Source of the DNA: Gemmatimonadetes bacterium SCN 70-22
Lineage (GTDB): Bacteria > Gemmatimonadota > Gemmatimonadetes > Gemmatimonadales > Gemmatimonadaceae
Length of the DNA stretch: 64,000 nt
Direction of reading: 5' to 3'
Assembly (NCBI GenBank): GCA_001724275.1
Contig: MEDZ01000002.1
Location: 62,001-126,000 of the forward strand
Part shown: positions 24,821 through 31,623 of the stretch, in pieces
Position numbering within the stretch: position 1 is the stretch's first letter
Layout: every line of letters starts with the position of its first letter
The notes under the pieces: model-generated
What the model saw: only the letters and a program-made list of their open reading frames with translations
Told to the model about the DNA's origin: nothing
The model's database searches: none
Made by a program: the position numbers and the translations under genes

Positions 24821-26359
24821 TCATGCCTGCTCGATCCCCGGGCGGCCGTGCTCGACCCGCCAGCTCGTCGCCGTCTCGATGGGCGCCCCCGGGCGCGAGA
24901 TGTACGGGACGATGCGATAGTCGGCGCGCCATTCGTCGCGCGTCACCCGGCAGCGCACGTAGCCGCGCCGGGCGTTGTGCCACTTGATGTGCGGGTTGTC
25001 GGCGCGTGCGGCATCCCACCCCTGGTACGCCCGATAGCCATCGCCGCCCGATGAAATGCTCGTCCCCACGAACTCCGCGGCCACCACCGGACGACCGGGA
25101 CGGTCGAAGCCCGCGTGCAGCTCGTTCACGAAGTTGGCGTGGATGTCCCCCGTCAGCACCACGGTGCGCCCCCTGGCACGCTCGGCGATGGCCCCCAGCA
25201 ACCGCTCGCGCGCGGCTGGGTAACCGGACCACTGGTCCATCGACACCTGCGCCTCCGCTCCCGGCCTGCTGTCGAAGGGGGCCATCATCACCTGCTGGGC
25301 CAGCACCTGCCAGGTCGCCCGCGACGTCCCGAGGCCGCTGGTCACCCACCGTTCCTGCGCGGCGCCGAGGAGGGTGCGAGACGGGTCGCTCCAGTTTCCG
25401 CACGGGACCACACGGCTGCCGTCGCCGCACGCCTGGTCGCTGCGGTATTGTCGCGAGTCCAGCACCCAGAAGCGCGCCAGCGCCCCCCAGTTGGCCGTGC
25501 GCGTGATGTTGAGGTCGGCCCACGACGTGGCCCGCGGGACGCGCACCGGCTGGTGCTCCCACCACGCCTGGTACGCCGCCGCGCGCCGCGCGCGCATCTG
25601 CTCGTCCGATTCGTACAGGTTCTCGCCCACCGTCCCCGCGTAGTTGTTGTCCACCTCGTGGTCGTCCCACGTCACGATCCACGGACACGTCAGGTGCGCG
25701 GCCTGCAGCGCGGGGTCCAGCTTGTACTGTGCGTAGCGATTGCGATAGTCGTCGAGCGAGATCGGCTCGTAGCCATGGTGCCTGCGCACCTGGGCCCCCG
25801 TCCCCAACGATTCGTAGATGTAGTCGCCCAGGTGCGCCACCAGGTCGAGTCGCTCCGCCGCCATGTGCTCGTACGCCGTGAACAGCCCCTGCTCGTAGTG
25901 CTGGCACGACGCGAAGGCGAGGTCGAGCGGCGTGGTCGCGCCCTCCGGTGGCGTCGTCCGCAGGCGCCCGACCGGGCTCGTCCCCTCGGCCAAGGTGAAG
26001 CGGTAGTAGTACCAGCGATCGGGAGCGAGCCCCTGCACGTCCACGTGCACCGAATAGCCCAGCTCGGGCGCCGCCGTATGGCGCCCACGCTGCACGACCC
26101 TGCCGAAACTCTCGTCCTCCGCCACTTCCCACGCCACTGCCGCCTTGCTCCCGTCCATTCCGCCCAGCGGGGCAAAGGGATCCGGCGCCAGGCGAGTCCA
26201 GATTACGCACGCGTCAGGCGTGGGATCGCCGCTGGCCACGCCCAAGGTGAAGGGGTAGCCCGTCAGGAAGGGGCGGCTGGTCACGCGCCAAAGGGTCGGC
26301 GTGCCGGCACAGAGGGCGGCGTAGCGCGCGAGGTCGGAGAGAAAGAGGCGGCGGTGCAC
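24821..26359 (-). CDS. phoD: PhoD-family alkaline phosphatase/phosphodiesterase
   Basis: The 512-aa product carries a short RRLFLSDL twin-arginine-like N-terminus, then the PhoD_N immunoglobulin-like domain (SGDPTPDACVIWTRLAP, residues ~43-59). The PhoD metallophosphatase follows: FASCQHYEQG (~150), VAHLGDYIYE (~174), WDDHEVDNNYAG (~227) and VLTGDIHANFVNEL (~400). In characterised enzymes these residues bind an iron-calcium cluster and hydrolyse phosphate mono- and diesters in the periplasm under phosphate limitation. No Pho-box is recognisable upstream. The YdeI gene is divergent. Confidence 0.9.
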   Translation of the reverse strand: MHRRLFLSDLARYAALCAGTPTLWRVTSRPFLTGYPFTLGVASGDPTPDACVIWTRLAPDPFAPLGGMDGSKAAVAWEVAEDESFGRVVQRGRHTAAPELGYSVHVDVQGLAPDRWYYYRFTLAEGTSPVGRLRTTPPEGATTPLDLAFASCQHYEQGLFTAYEHMAAERLDLVAHLGDYIYESLGTGAQVRRHHGYEPISLDDYRNRYAQYKLDPALQAAHLTCPWIVTWDDHEVDNNYAGTVGENLYESDEQMRARRAAAYQAWWEHQPVRVPRATSWADLNITRTANWGALARFWVLDSRQYRSDQACGDGSRVVPCGNWSDPSRTLLGAAQERWVTSGLGTSRATWQVLAQQVMMAPFDSRPGAEAQVSMDQWSGYPAARERLLGAIAERARGRTVVLTGDIHANFVNELHAGFDRPGRPVVAAEFVGTSISSGGDGYRAYQGWDAARADNPHIKWHNARRGYVRCRVTRDEWRADYRIVPYISRPGAPIETATSWRVEHGRPGIEQA

Positions 26360-26365
26360 GGAGCT

Positions 26366-26396
26366 GAGACGGGAGGCGGGAGTTGGGAGACGGGAG
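26366..26396 (-). repeat. Direct repeat GAGACGGGAG upstream of phoD
   Basis: The 10-mer occurs at 26366-26375 and 26387-26396, exactly 21 nt (two helical turns) apart, within a polypurine stretch just upstream of the phoD ATG at 26359. Confidence 0.55.
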
Positions 26397-26491
26397 CTCG
26401 GCTTCCGAGACGCTGACTCCTGCTCGCTCGCGTGGCAAGAGTACTCGGGCGCAACTGGGTACTGGCCGCGTCACGAAGTCACAAAGAGATT

Positions 26492-26511
26492 GTCGGGGAA
26501 TCCACCCCGAC
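26492..26511 (+). promoter_or_regulatory. Hairpin just upstream of the YdeI-family start codon
   Basis: GTCGGGG and CCCCGAC pair perfectly over 7 bp with a 6-nt loop, ending 2 nt before the ATG at 26514. If the TTG at 26490 is the true start, the hairpin would instead be inside the coding region. Confidence 0.4.
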
Positions 26512-26513
26512 TC

Positions 26514-27101
26514 ATGGTGCCCACCTACTTCTCCTCCCCCGGCGAATGGCGCGCGTGGCTGGCGCGGCATCACGCATCGGCCACGGAGATCTGGGTCGGT
26601 TTCCACAAGGTGGGGACCGGGAGGCCGTCGCTCACCTGGCCGCAGTCGGTGGACGAGGCGCTTTGCTACGGGTGGATCGACGGCATAAGGAAGCGGGTCG
26701 ACGACGAGCGGTACGTCATCCGCTTCACGCCCCGGAAGCCAACCAGCACCTGGAGCGCGGTGAACATCAGGCGTGTCGCCGAACTCGAGGCGCTGGGGCA
26801 CATGCGCGAACCCGGCCGCAAGGCGTTCGCCGCGCGCCGGGAGGAGCGATCCGCGACCTACTCCTACGAGCGGCGCCCCACCGCGTTCGGCGAACCGTAT
26901 GCGAAGGCGTTCCAGAAACACCGGGCTGCGTGGACGTTCTTCGAAGCCCAGCCGGCCGGCTACCGCGGGACGGCGATCGCGTGGGTCATGAGCGCCAAGC
27001 AGGAGGCGACGCGGGAGCGGCGACTCGCGCAACTCATCCAGGACTCGGCGCAGAAGAAGCGACTGTCGCTCCTGGCGCGGACGAATGGCTCGTCCGCGTA
27101 G
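26514..27101 (+). CDS. YdeI/OmpD-associated (OmdA) family protein
   Basis: The 195-aa product begins with the family signature VPTYFSSPGEWRAWLARHH, then the conserved WPQSVDEALCYGWIDGIRK block (~residues 42-60) and RFTPRKPTSTWSAVNIRRV. The C-terminal half contains the helical AWTFFEAQPAGYRGTAIAWVMSAKQEATRERRL region. Members are small cytoplasmic proteins implicated in envelope stress or antimicrobial peptide tolerance, with no known enzymatic activity. It is divergent from phoD. Confidence 0.83.
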   Translation: MVPTYFSSPGEWRAWLARHHASATEIWVGFHKVGTGRPSLTWPQSVDEALCYGWIDGIRKRVDDERYVIRFTPRKPTSTWSAVNIRRVAELEALGHMREPGRKAFAARREERSATYSYERRPTAFGEPYAKAFQKHRAAWTFFEAQPAGYRGTAIAWVMSAKQEATRERRLAQLIQDSAQKKRLSLLARTNGSSA

Positions 27102-27122
27102 CGCGCGGTGGTTTCGGAACGC

Positions 27123-28457
27123 TCACGGCACCTGAAACGGCGTCATCGGCGCGAGGTACCAATCCGCCGCCGAGTCACGCGTGCGCTGCAGGATGGCCCG
27201 CCCGCTTCGTAGCGTGCGAGCCACACGACGATGCAACGAATACGGTCCCGCCCCCGGAAGCAGCCGAGCCGTCTCGGCATCGAGCGACGGTAGCAGCGTT
27301 GGCGGGCACGCAGGATACAGCGAGGGCTGTGTGCGATCCGCCGAGAGGACGTCCAGCACTGCCGTCTTCGGAATCCGAACGAAGTCGGAGCCACCCGACC
27401 AGATGGCGTTGAACTGCCTGGGGAGCGTATCGAGCGCCAGCGGTGCCGCCAGACCGTAGATCGGGCTGGTTTCGTACGCTATCCAGCCGTGCCCGTCCAC
27501 GTCGAGCGTGTATGGGCCGACGCTGATGACATTCGGTACAGCGGGATTGTCAACGTCGGAGCGACCGATGAACTCGAAGTTTGCCATGAAGTCTGCCATG
27601 GAGAAATCGTGGAAACCCGGCTGATCCGGAGCGACGCGGCGGTGATCGATCGCATCCGTGACCGCCAATGCAGACTCTCCAGGCTGGAGGGAACGAGCGT
27701 CAGGCGGGAAGCGATAGATCCGCTGTGCCCAGATCCCGCCGGGGTCTCGCATCAGAGGAGCGAAGGTGGAGCAGCTGTTCACCGGATTGGCGGACGAGTA
27801 GTCCCGCCAGTTGGGCAAGGCCGAGACGAAGAGGACGTTCGCGAGCGATATCGTACTGTCAGCGTTGTTGTGTATGCGCAAGTAGTTGGCGAATCGGTAG
27901 GCTACTCCTCTGACATCCTCGAGCACGAGCGGCGCGAGTTCGCTCACGAGCAGTGACCCGCGCTCCGGCCGGACGAGCCGAAGGCTCTCCCTTGCGTCTT
28001 CCTCGACGTCAAGCGTCACCGTGACTCGCGCGGTGAACATCGTTTCATCGCCAAGTGCATCTCCAGCAAGGGAGATCTCACGCTCCGTCAGTGTCCGAAT
28101 CGCGGTGATGGCATAGTCACCGGCCGCCCGGTTGCGGAATAGCGCCACGCCCATCGTGTCCGCATATAGGGAGTCTGGCGCAGCGTCCGGCGGCGTCAGC
28201 CGCTGTACTACCACCAACGCCCCGGGGACGCTCTCACCGGGCCATCCGAGCCTTGCCGCGGCAGTCGCGAGTTCCGGCGGCGATACGACGCGGACCGTGA
28301 GCGCCAACGTTGCCGGATCACTGCCGACGACGCGTCGTGGATCACACGCGATGGCCAGGGGCGCCACGACAGCCAAGAGCGCGGAGCGCCACCGCACCGG
28401 TCGCCTTGGTGAGACCACCGTGGTGCGCGAGCACCTGTTCTGTAGCGCATCCTGCAT
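27123..28457 (-). CDS. DUF4876-like exported lipoprotein, copy 1
   Basis: About 444 aa from the ATG at 28457; a GTG at 28418 would give a more usual signal length. A hydrophobic signal ends at a lipobox-like LAIAC (Cys38). Residues ~45-165 are a beta-sandwich-like domain of the type found in surface lipoproteins (LTVRV, VLVVVQRLTPP-like strands). The rest matches the DUF4876 pattern known from Bacteroidota: FANYLRIHNNADSTISLANVL, WRDYSSANP, IWAQRIYRFP, LQPGESALAVTDAIDHR and FHDFSMADF. Its C-terminus (RDSAADWYLAPMTPFQVP) nearly matches that of the next copy, including a 40-bp identical DNA stretch. GC is visibly lower than in flanking genes. Confidence 0.78.
   Translation of the reverse strand: MQDALQNRCSRTTVVSPRRPVRWRSALLAVVAPLAIACDPRRVVGSDPATLALTVRVVSPPELATAAARLGWPGESVPGALVVVQRLTPPDAAPDSLYADTMGVALFRNRAAGDYAITAIRTLTEREISLAGDALGDETMFTARVTVTLDVEEDARESLRLVRPERGSLLVSELAPLVLEDVRGVAYRFANYLRIHNNADSTISLANVLFVSALPNWRDYSSANPVNSCSTFAPLMRDPGGIWAQRIYRFPPDARSLQPGESALAVTDAIDHRRVAPDQPGFHDFSMADFMANFEFIGRSDVDNPAVPNVISVGPYTLDVDGHGWIAYETSPIYGLAAPLALDTLPRQFNAIWSGGSDFVRIPKTAVLDVLSADRTQPSLYPACPPTLLPSLDAETARLLPGAGPYSLHRRVARTLRSGRAILQRTRDSAADWYLAPMTPFQVP
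27136..27175. repeat. 40-bp perfect direct repeat, copy 1 (3' end of DUF4876-like gene 1)
   Basis: This segment is identical to 28651-28690. It encodes the shared SAADWYLAPMTP region at the C-terminus of the two paralogous lipoproteins, whereas most of the rest of the genes has diverged. Confidence 0.9.
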
Positions 28458-28543
28458 TACCACTCGCCAAGATGACTTCACTCGAGAGGAGCGCAACTCA
28501 CGCGTGCTTGACACCGCATGCCTCGCCGTCCCTTCGCAAGATG

Positions 28544-28637
28544 TCAGTAGTAGCAGTTGCAGCACCTCGACAGCGGCCGTAAGCCCACCCTCCTATGCGA
28601 AGCTGACCCGGGGTGGCGCGCGGCGGTCTCGAAGTGC
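28544..28637 (-). pseudogene. Decayed copy of the Cys-rich peptide gene
   Basis: Reading the minus strand, the last 20 bases before the TGA at 28546-28544 match the 3' end of the peptide gene at 30061 with one difference and encode CCNCYY. Further upstream GTGGGCTT and CCGCTGTCGA also match the intact gene, but the intervening segment has a short insertion and the ~30 nt encoding TGFCQGPGGE is deleted. No start codon or signal-peptide part remains because the DUF4876-like gene 2 ends at 28638. It is a relic of a tandem duplication of peptide plus lipoprotein. Confidence 0.7.
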
Positions 28638-29894
28638 TTACGGAACTCGCAACGGCGTCATCGGCGCGAGGTACCAATCCGCCGCCGAGTTGCGCGACCT
28701 CTGTAAGATGACTCTACCGCTTGGGAGTGTTCGGGCCACGCGACGGTGTACCGACATCGCACCCCCTCCTTCCGGGAGGATCCGCGCCTCTTCCGCGTCG
28801 AGCGACGGGAGAATTGCCGGACGACACTCTGGATAGGGTGACGACCGCTCAAACGCGGTGGAGAGAACATCCAGTATCGCGGCCGTCGGAATGCGTACAA
28901 ACGGGGCCCCGTCCGCGTAAGGTGTGCTTTGCCTTGGAAGTGTATCGAGGCGGAGGGGAGATGCGAGGAGGTAGATCGCGCGCAGATCATACGCCATCCA
29001 CCCGTGCCCGAGCGCCACGTCGCCACTTCGTGGACCAACGCTGTGCATGTTCGGCACTGACGGATTGTCGACATCTGCAGTACCGATGAACTCGAAGTCC
29101 GCCCCGGTGAAGTCATGAAAGCCGGGAGAACCACCTCCGATCGGGCGATGGTCCACGGCGTCCGTTACCACGAGTGCGGCCTGCCCCGGCAGAAGGACCC
29201 GTGCGCCCGGCGGGAACTGATATATCCGCTGCGCCCACACGCCGAGCGGATCTCGCTCGAGGCGCTCTCGGATGTCACAGTTGTTGTCGGGATTGGCGGA
29301 CGAATAGTCACGCCAGCTGGGAAAGGCGGGAATGAACAGCTTGTCTGCGAGTGCGATGACGGTGTCGGTGTTGTTATAGATCCGGAAGTAATTGCTGTAG
29401 TAGTAGTACACTCCCTTCGCCGGATCCTCCTGTGCAAGTGGTGAGAACTCACTGAACAGCAGAGACCCCTGCTCCAGCGGGGCAAGTCGGACCTCGGCAA
29501 ATTGATCGTCCACCTCACCCAGCTCCGCAGTAGCGGTGCTGGTGAACACGGTGTGGTCCCCGACGGCCGAGCCGGCGGCGGCAATCTCGGCGTCCGACAG
29601 CGATCGAGACGCCGTGATGTTGTAGGCGCCGCTCACGAGGCTTCGAAACCGCACTTCCCCTCGTTCGTCGGTCTGTGCCGTGTCCGACGGTGTAGGCGGC
29701 GAAGTGAGGCGGGTGAGAACGACCACCGCAGTGGGCACAGCATTCGACGTCCACCCCAAGCGCGCCGCCGCCAGTGCAAGTGACGGCGGCGCGGTGACAC
29801 GGACAGTCAGAGTCAGCTGTGCTGCGTCGCCAGAGACGGTGCGTCGGCCCTCGCAGCTTGAGGCAAGACACGCCGCCATCACCAGCGATGTCAT
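28638..29894 (-). CDS. DUF4876-like exported lipoprotein, copy 2
   Basis: About 418 aa from the ATG at 29894, which yields a compact lipoprotein signal (MTSLVMAACLASSC, Cys14). The plan is the same as in copy 1: VTAPPSLALAAARLGW and an N-terminal beta-sandwich to ~residue 140, then YYYSNYFRIYNNTDTVIALA, WRDYSSANPDNNC, VWAQRIYQFPPGARVL, LPGQAALVVTDAVDHR and FHDFTGADFEFIG. The two copies align along their full length but differ at many positions, so the duplication is old, with the last 40 bp kept identical. It is probably anchored in the outer membrane next to the receptor and barrel encoded upstream. Confidence 0.78.
   Translation of the reverse strand: MTSLVMAACLASSCEGRRTVSGDAAQLTLTVRVTAPPSLALAAARLGWTSNAVPTAVVVLTRLTSPPTPSDTAQTDERGEVRFRSLVSGAYNITASRSLSDAEIAAAGSAVGDHTVFTSTATAELGEVDDQFAEVRLAPLEQGSLLFSEFSPLAQEDPAKGVYYYYSNYFRIYNNTDTVIALADKLFIPAFPSWRDYSSANPDNNCDIRERLERDPLGVWAQRIYQFPPGARVLLPGQAALVVTDAVDHRPIGGGSPGFHDFTGADFEFIGTADVDNPSVPNMHSVGPRSGDVALGHGWMAYDLRAIYLLASPLRLDTLPRQSTPYADGAPFVRIPTAAILDVLSTAFERSSPYPECRPAILPSLDAEEARILPEGGGAMSVHRRVARTLPSGRVILQRSRNSAADWYLAPMTPLRVP
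28651..28690. repeat. 40-bp perfect direct repeat, copy 2 (3' end of DUF4876-like gene 2)
   Basis: Identical to 27136-27175; the distance between the two copies (1515 nt) is the duplication unit of peptide plus lipoprotein gene. Confidence 0.9.
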
Positions 29895-30060
29895 CCGCCA
29901 GGCAATGGCGTGCCTGAAGCCATTGGTTGGTCGCACCTCGGCGTGAGCGCGGCTCTGACTGCCATGTGTCGACAGGGCGCTCCAACTCGGCGTGTGCACC
30001 GGTAAGATCCCCGCCGCGTCGCCGACGGTGCCTACCCCTACGATGCCCAGCATCAAGTGC

Positions 30061-30297
30061 TCAGTAGTAGCAATTGCAGCACTCGCCTCCTGGACCCTGA
30101 CAGAACCCTGTCGACAGCGGAAAGCCCACGTCGCAAAGCGCCTGGCACGCTTCGGTCGTGCAACCAGGAAAGTAGTAGTGACACAACAGCTCTTGAGGTT
30201 GCGCCTTGAGTGGTACAAGAGCCGCACTGAGTCCGATGCCCGCCATCACAGCTGCGAGTATGAAGCTGGCCTTCGCGGGAGAATACTTCGCACGCAT
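30061..30297 (-). CDS. Secreted cysteine-rich small peptide ending CCNCYY
   Basis: The 78-aa precursor has a basic N-region, a hydrophobic stretch (ASFILAAVMAGIGLSAALV) and a likely signal cleavage after LKAQ (residue ~33). The ~45-residue mature part contains eight cysteines (39, 46, 51, 55, 66, 73, 74, 76), few charges and an aromatic end, and would be cross-linked or modified outside the cytoplasm. A GGAGG ribosome-binding site lies 6 nt before the ATG. It sits 43 nt downstream of a membrane thioredoxin gene and upstream of a DUF4876-like lipoprotein gene, and a relic of its 3' end lies beyond that lipoprotein. I recognise no family. Signal peptide plus Cys-rich tail beside a TlpA-type gene recalls the NVEALA peptides of Bacteroidota, without sequence identity that I can see. 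Confidence 0.75.
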   Translation of the reverse strand: MRAKYSPAKASFILAAVMAGIGLSAALVPLKAQPQELLCHYYFPGCTTEACQALCDVGFPLSTGFCQGPGGECCNCYY

Positions 30298-30340
30298 GTC
30301 TCGCCTCCGATGAATGAGGTATCACGGAATGAGCCGCGGG

Positions 30341-30946
30341 TCAGTCCGACACGCCGAAGCGTCCGCTGACCGCTGCTGACGGCCGTCCCAGCACTGCCGT
30401 CAGCACAGAATCGACACTCGCGCGCGTCACGAGCGCCCCAGCGCGCGTGAACACCGCACGACCCGATGAGTCGATCACCATCAACTGCGGTACCGCGCGC
30501 ACACGATACAGCAAAGCGAGTCGAAGGCTCGGCATGGTGAGCACCGGCACGTCGAGCGAGAGGCTGTCGGCGTATCGTCGAACGAGTTCCGCCGAATCGA
30601 GGCCAATGAGAAGCAGGGCCCCTGAACGACCGGTCGCGCTCGTGAGCTCGGCATCGAGACGTCGAAGCTGCTCGAGCGAAGCGCCGCAGTAACCGCACGT
30701 CGTGGTGAAAAAGAAGACGACTTGCCGCAGGTCGCCAGCCGGCGTTCCGACGAGAATGGAATCGCCGCTCACGCTCGTTGTCGTGAAGGCGGGGACCAAC
30801 ATTCCAGGATGCGGTTCCGTGAATCGTCGCATCAGTCCGCGATTGCGCGCCTCGAGCGTGCGAATCCGCAGGCCCAGCGCCATCACCGTCGCCGCCAGCG
30901 CGATCACGAATACGGCGACTGGCAGTGAACGACGTTGTACGTTCAT
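30341..30946 (-). CDS. Membrane-anchored thioredoxin-fold (TlpA-like) oxidoreductase
   Basis: The 201-aa product starts at the ATG at 30946 behind GGAGGG. One N-terminal transmembrane segment (residues ~8-27) anchors a periplasmic thioredoxin fold with active site TTTCGYCGAS (Cys84, Cys87), the expected IGLDSAE strand and a cis-Pro loop in AVPQLMVID (Pro153). TlpA/ResA-type proteins reduce or exchange disulfides in the periplasm. Directly downstream lies the eight-cysteine peptide gene, making that peptide the obvious client; this is inference from position. A short charged stretch after the anchor (RTLEARNRGL) may be a coiled-coil linker. Confidence 0.85.
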   Translation of the reverse strand: MNVQRRSLPVAVFVIALAATVMALGLRIRTLEARNRGLMRRFTEPHPGMLVPAFTTTSVSGDSILVGTPAGDLRQVVFFFTTTCGYCGASLEQLRRLDAELTSATGRSGALLLIGLDSAELVRRYADSLSLDVPVLTMPSLRLALLYRVRAVPQLMVIDSSGRAVFTRAGALVTRASVDSVLTAVLGRPSAAVSGRFGVSD

Positions 30947-31056
30947 GCCCGACCCTCCCAATGTCCGCCACTCGCACCGACACCCACACGCCGCCTCATA
31001 CTCCATCGTAACTGCGCACGTGACAATGCGCACTGACCGTACGGGCCAACCGACCT

Positions 31057-31623
31057 CTACAAGCCCCCAACAGATGCGTTGCGTTCGAGCCTCAGCGTCA
31101 CGCCCGCATCCTGTGACTCACGCCCAGGCGCGTCACCGCACGACCTCGTCCGCGTCCGAATCTGCGTGCGCAAGATCTCGACAGCGGCCGGAGTTCCGCC
31201 TTGCAGGCGCAGCTGACCCGGGGTAGTGCCCGCGTAACTCCTGAAAAGATGGACGATCGCCGCGGATCCATCGCGCCGTGTTCGCACGGCCACTTGCTCC
31301 AGAGTCAGCCCAGCTTCATGGTATCGACACGCCACCAGAAGCTTAGCCCAGGCAAGCACGTACCTGGGCGAGCAAAGTCCAGCCCTGTCGAGCCGGCGGT
31401 GCAGCGTGCGGCGTGAAACACCAACGGCACGGGAAAGCCCCTCTCGGTCACGACACCAAGCTGATTCACGAATGGCAACTGTCAACACCCGCAGCGCGTG
31501 ATGTGACAGCTCGCCGGTGAGCGCATGCTCGACCATCCGCGCAACGACTTCTCTATCGTTTCGCGCACCGCTTTGCGACTCGTCATGTGAAGACGGCTCA
31601 CGGCGCGCCATGCGGCCGCACAC
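31057..31623 (-). CDS. AraC-type helix-turn-helix regulator, short form
   Basis: The 188-aa frame has no obvious ligand domain. Its core is a double helix-turn-helix of AraC type: GLSRAVGVSRRTLHRRLDRAG (~residues 63-83), then LTLEQVAVRTRRDGSAAIVHLFRSYAGTTPGQLR (~104-137). The N-terminal 30 residues overlap the end of the barrel gene by 26 nt, so an internal ATG at 31536 (MVEHALTGE) may be the real start. Its place inside the island, between the barrel and the thioredoxin genes, suggests it controls this locus. Confidence 0.75.
   Translation of the reverse strand: MCGRMARREPSSHDESQSGARNDREVVARMVEHALTGELSHHALRVLTVAIRESAWCRDREGLSRAVGVSRRTLHRRLDRAGLCSPRYVLAWAKLLVACRYHEAGLTLEQVAVRTRRDGSAAIVHLFRSYAGTTPGQLRLQGGTPAAVEILRTQIRTRTRSCGDAPGRESQDAGVTLRLERNASVGGL

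Noticed and set aside
26366-26396. Pho box upstream of phoD
   Set aside because: The direct repeat is GAGACGGGAG, unlike CTGTCAT-type Pho boxes, and its spacing is wrong (21 nt).
30061-30297. Member of the NVEALA peptide family
   Set aside because: Gene context is similar (TlpA-type neighbour, Cys-rich tail), but the NVEALA-type cleavage motif is absent; the precursor reads LKAQPQELLCHYY there.
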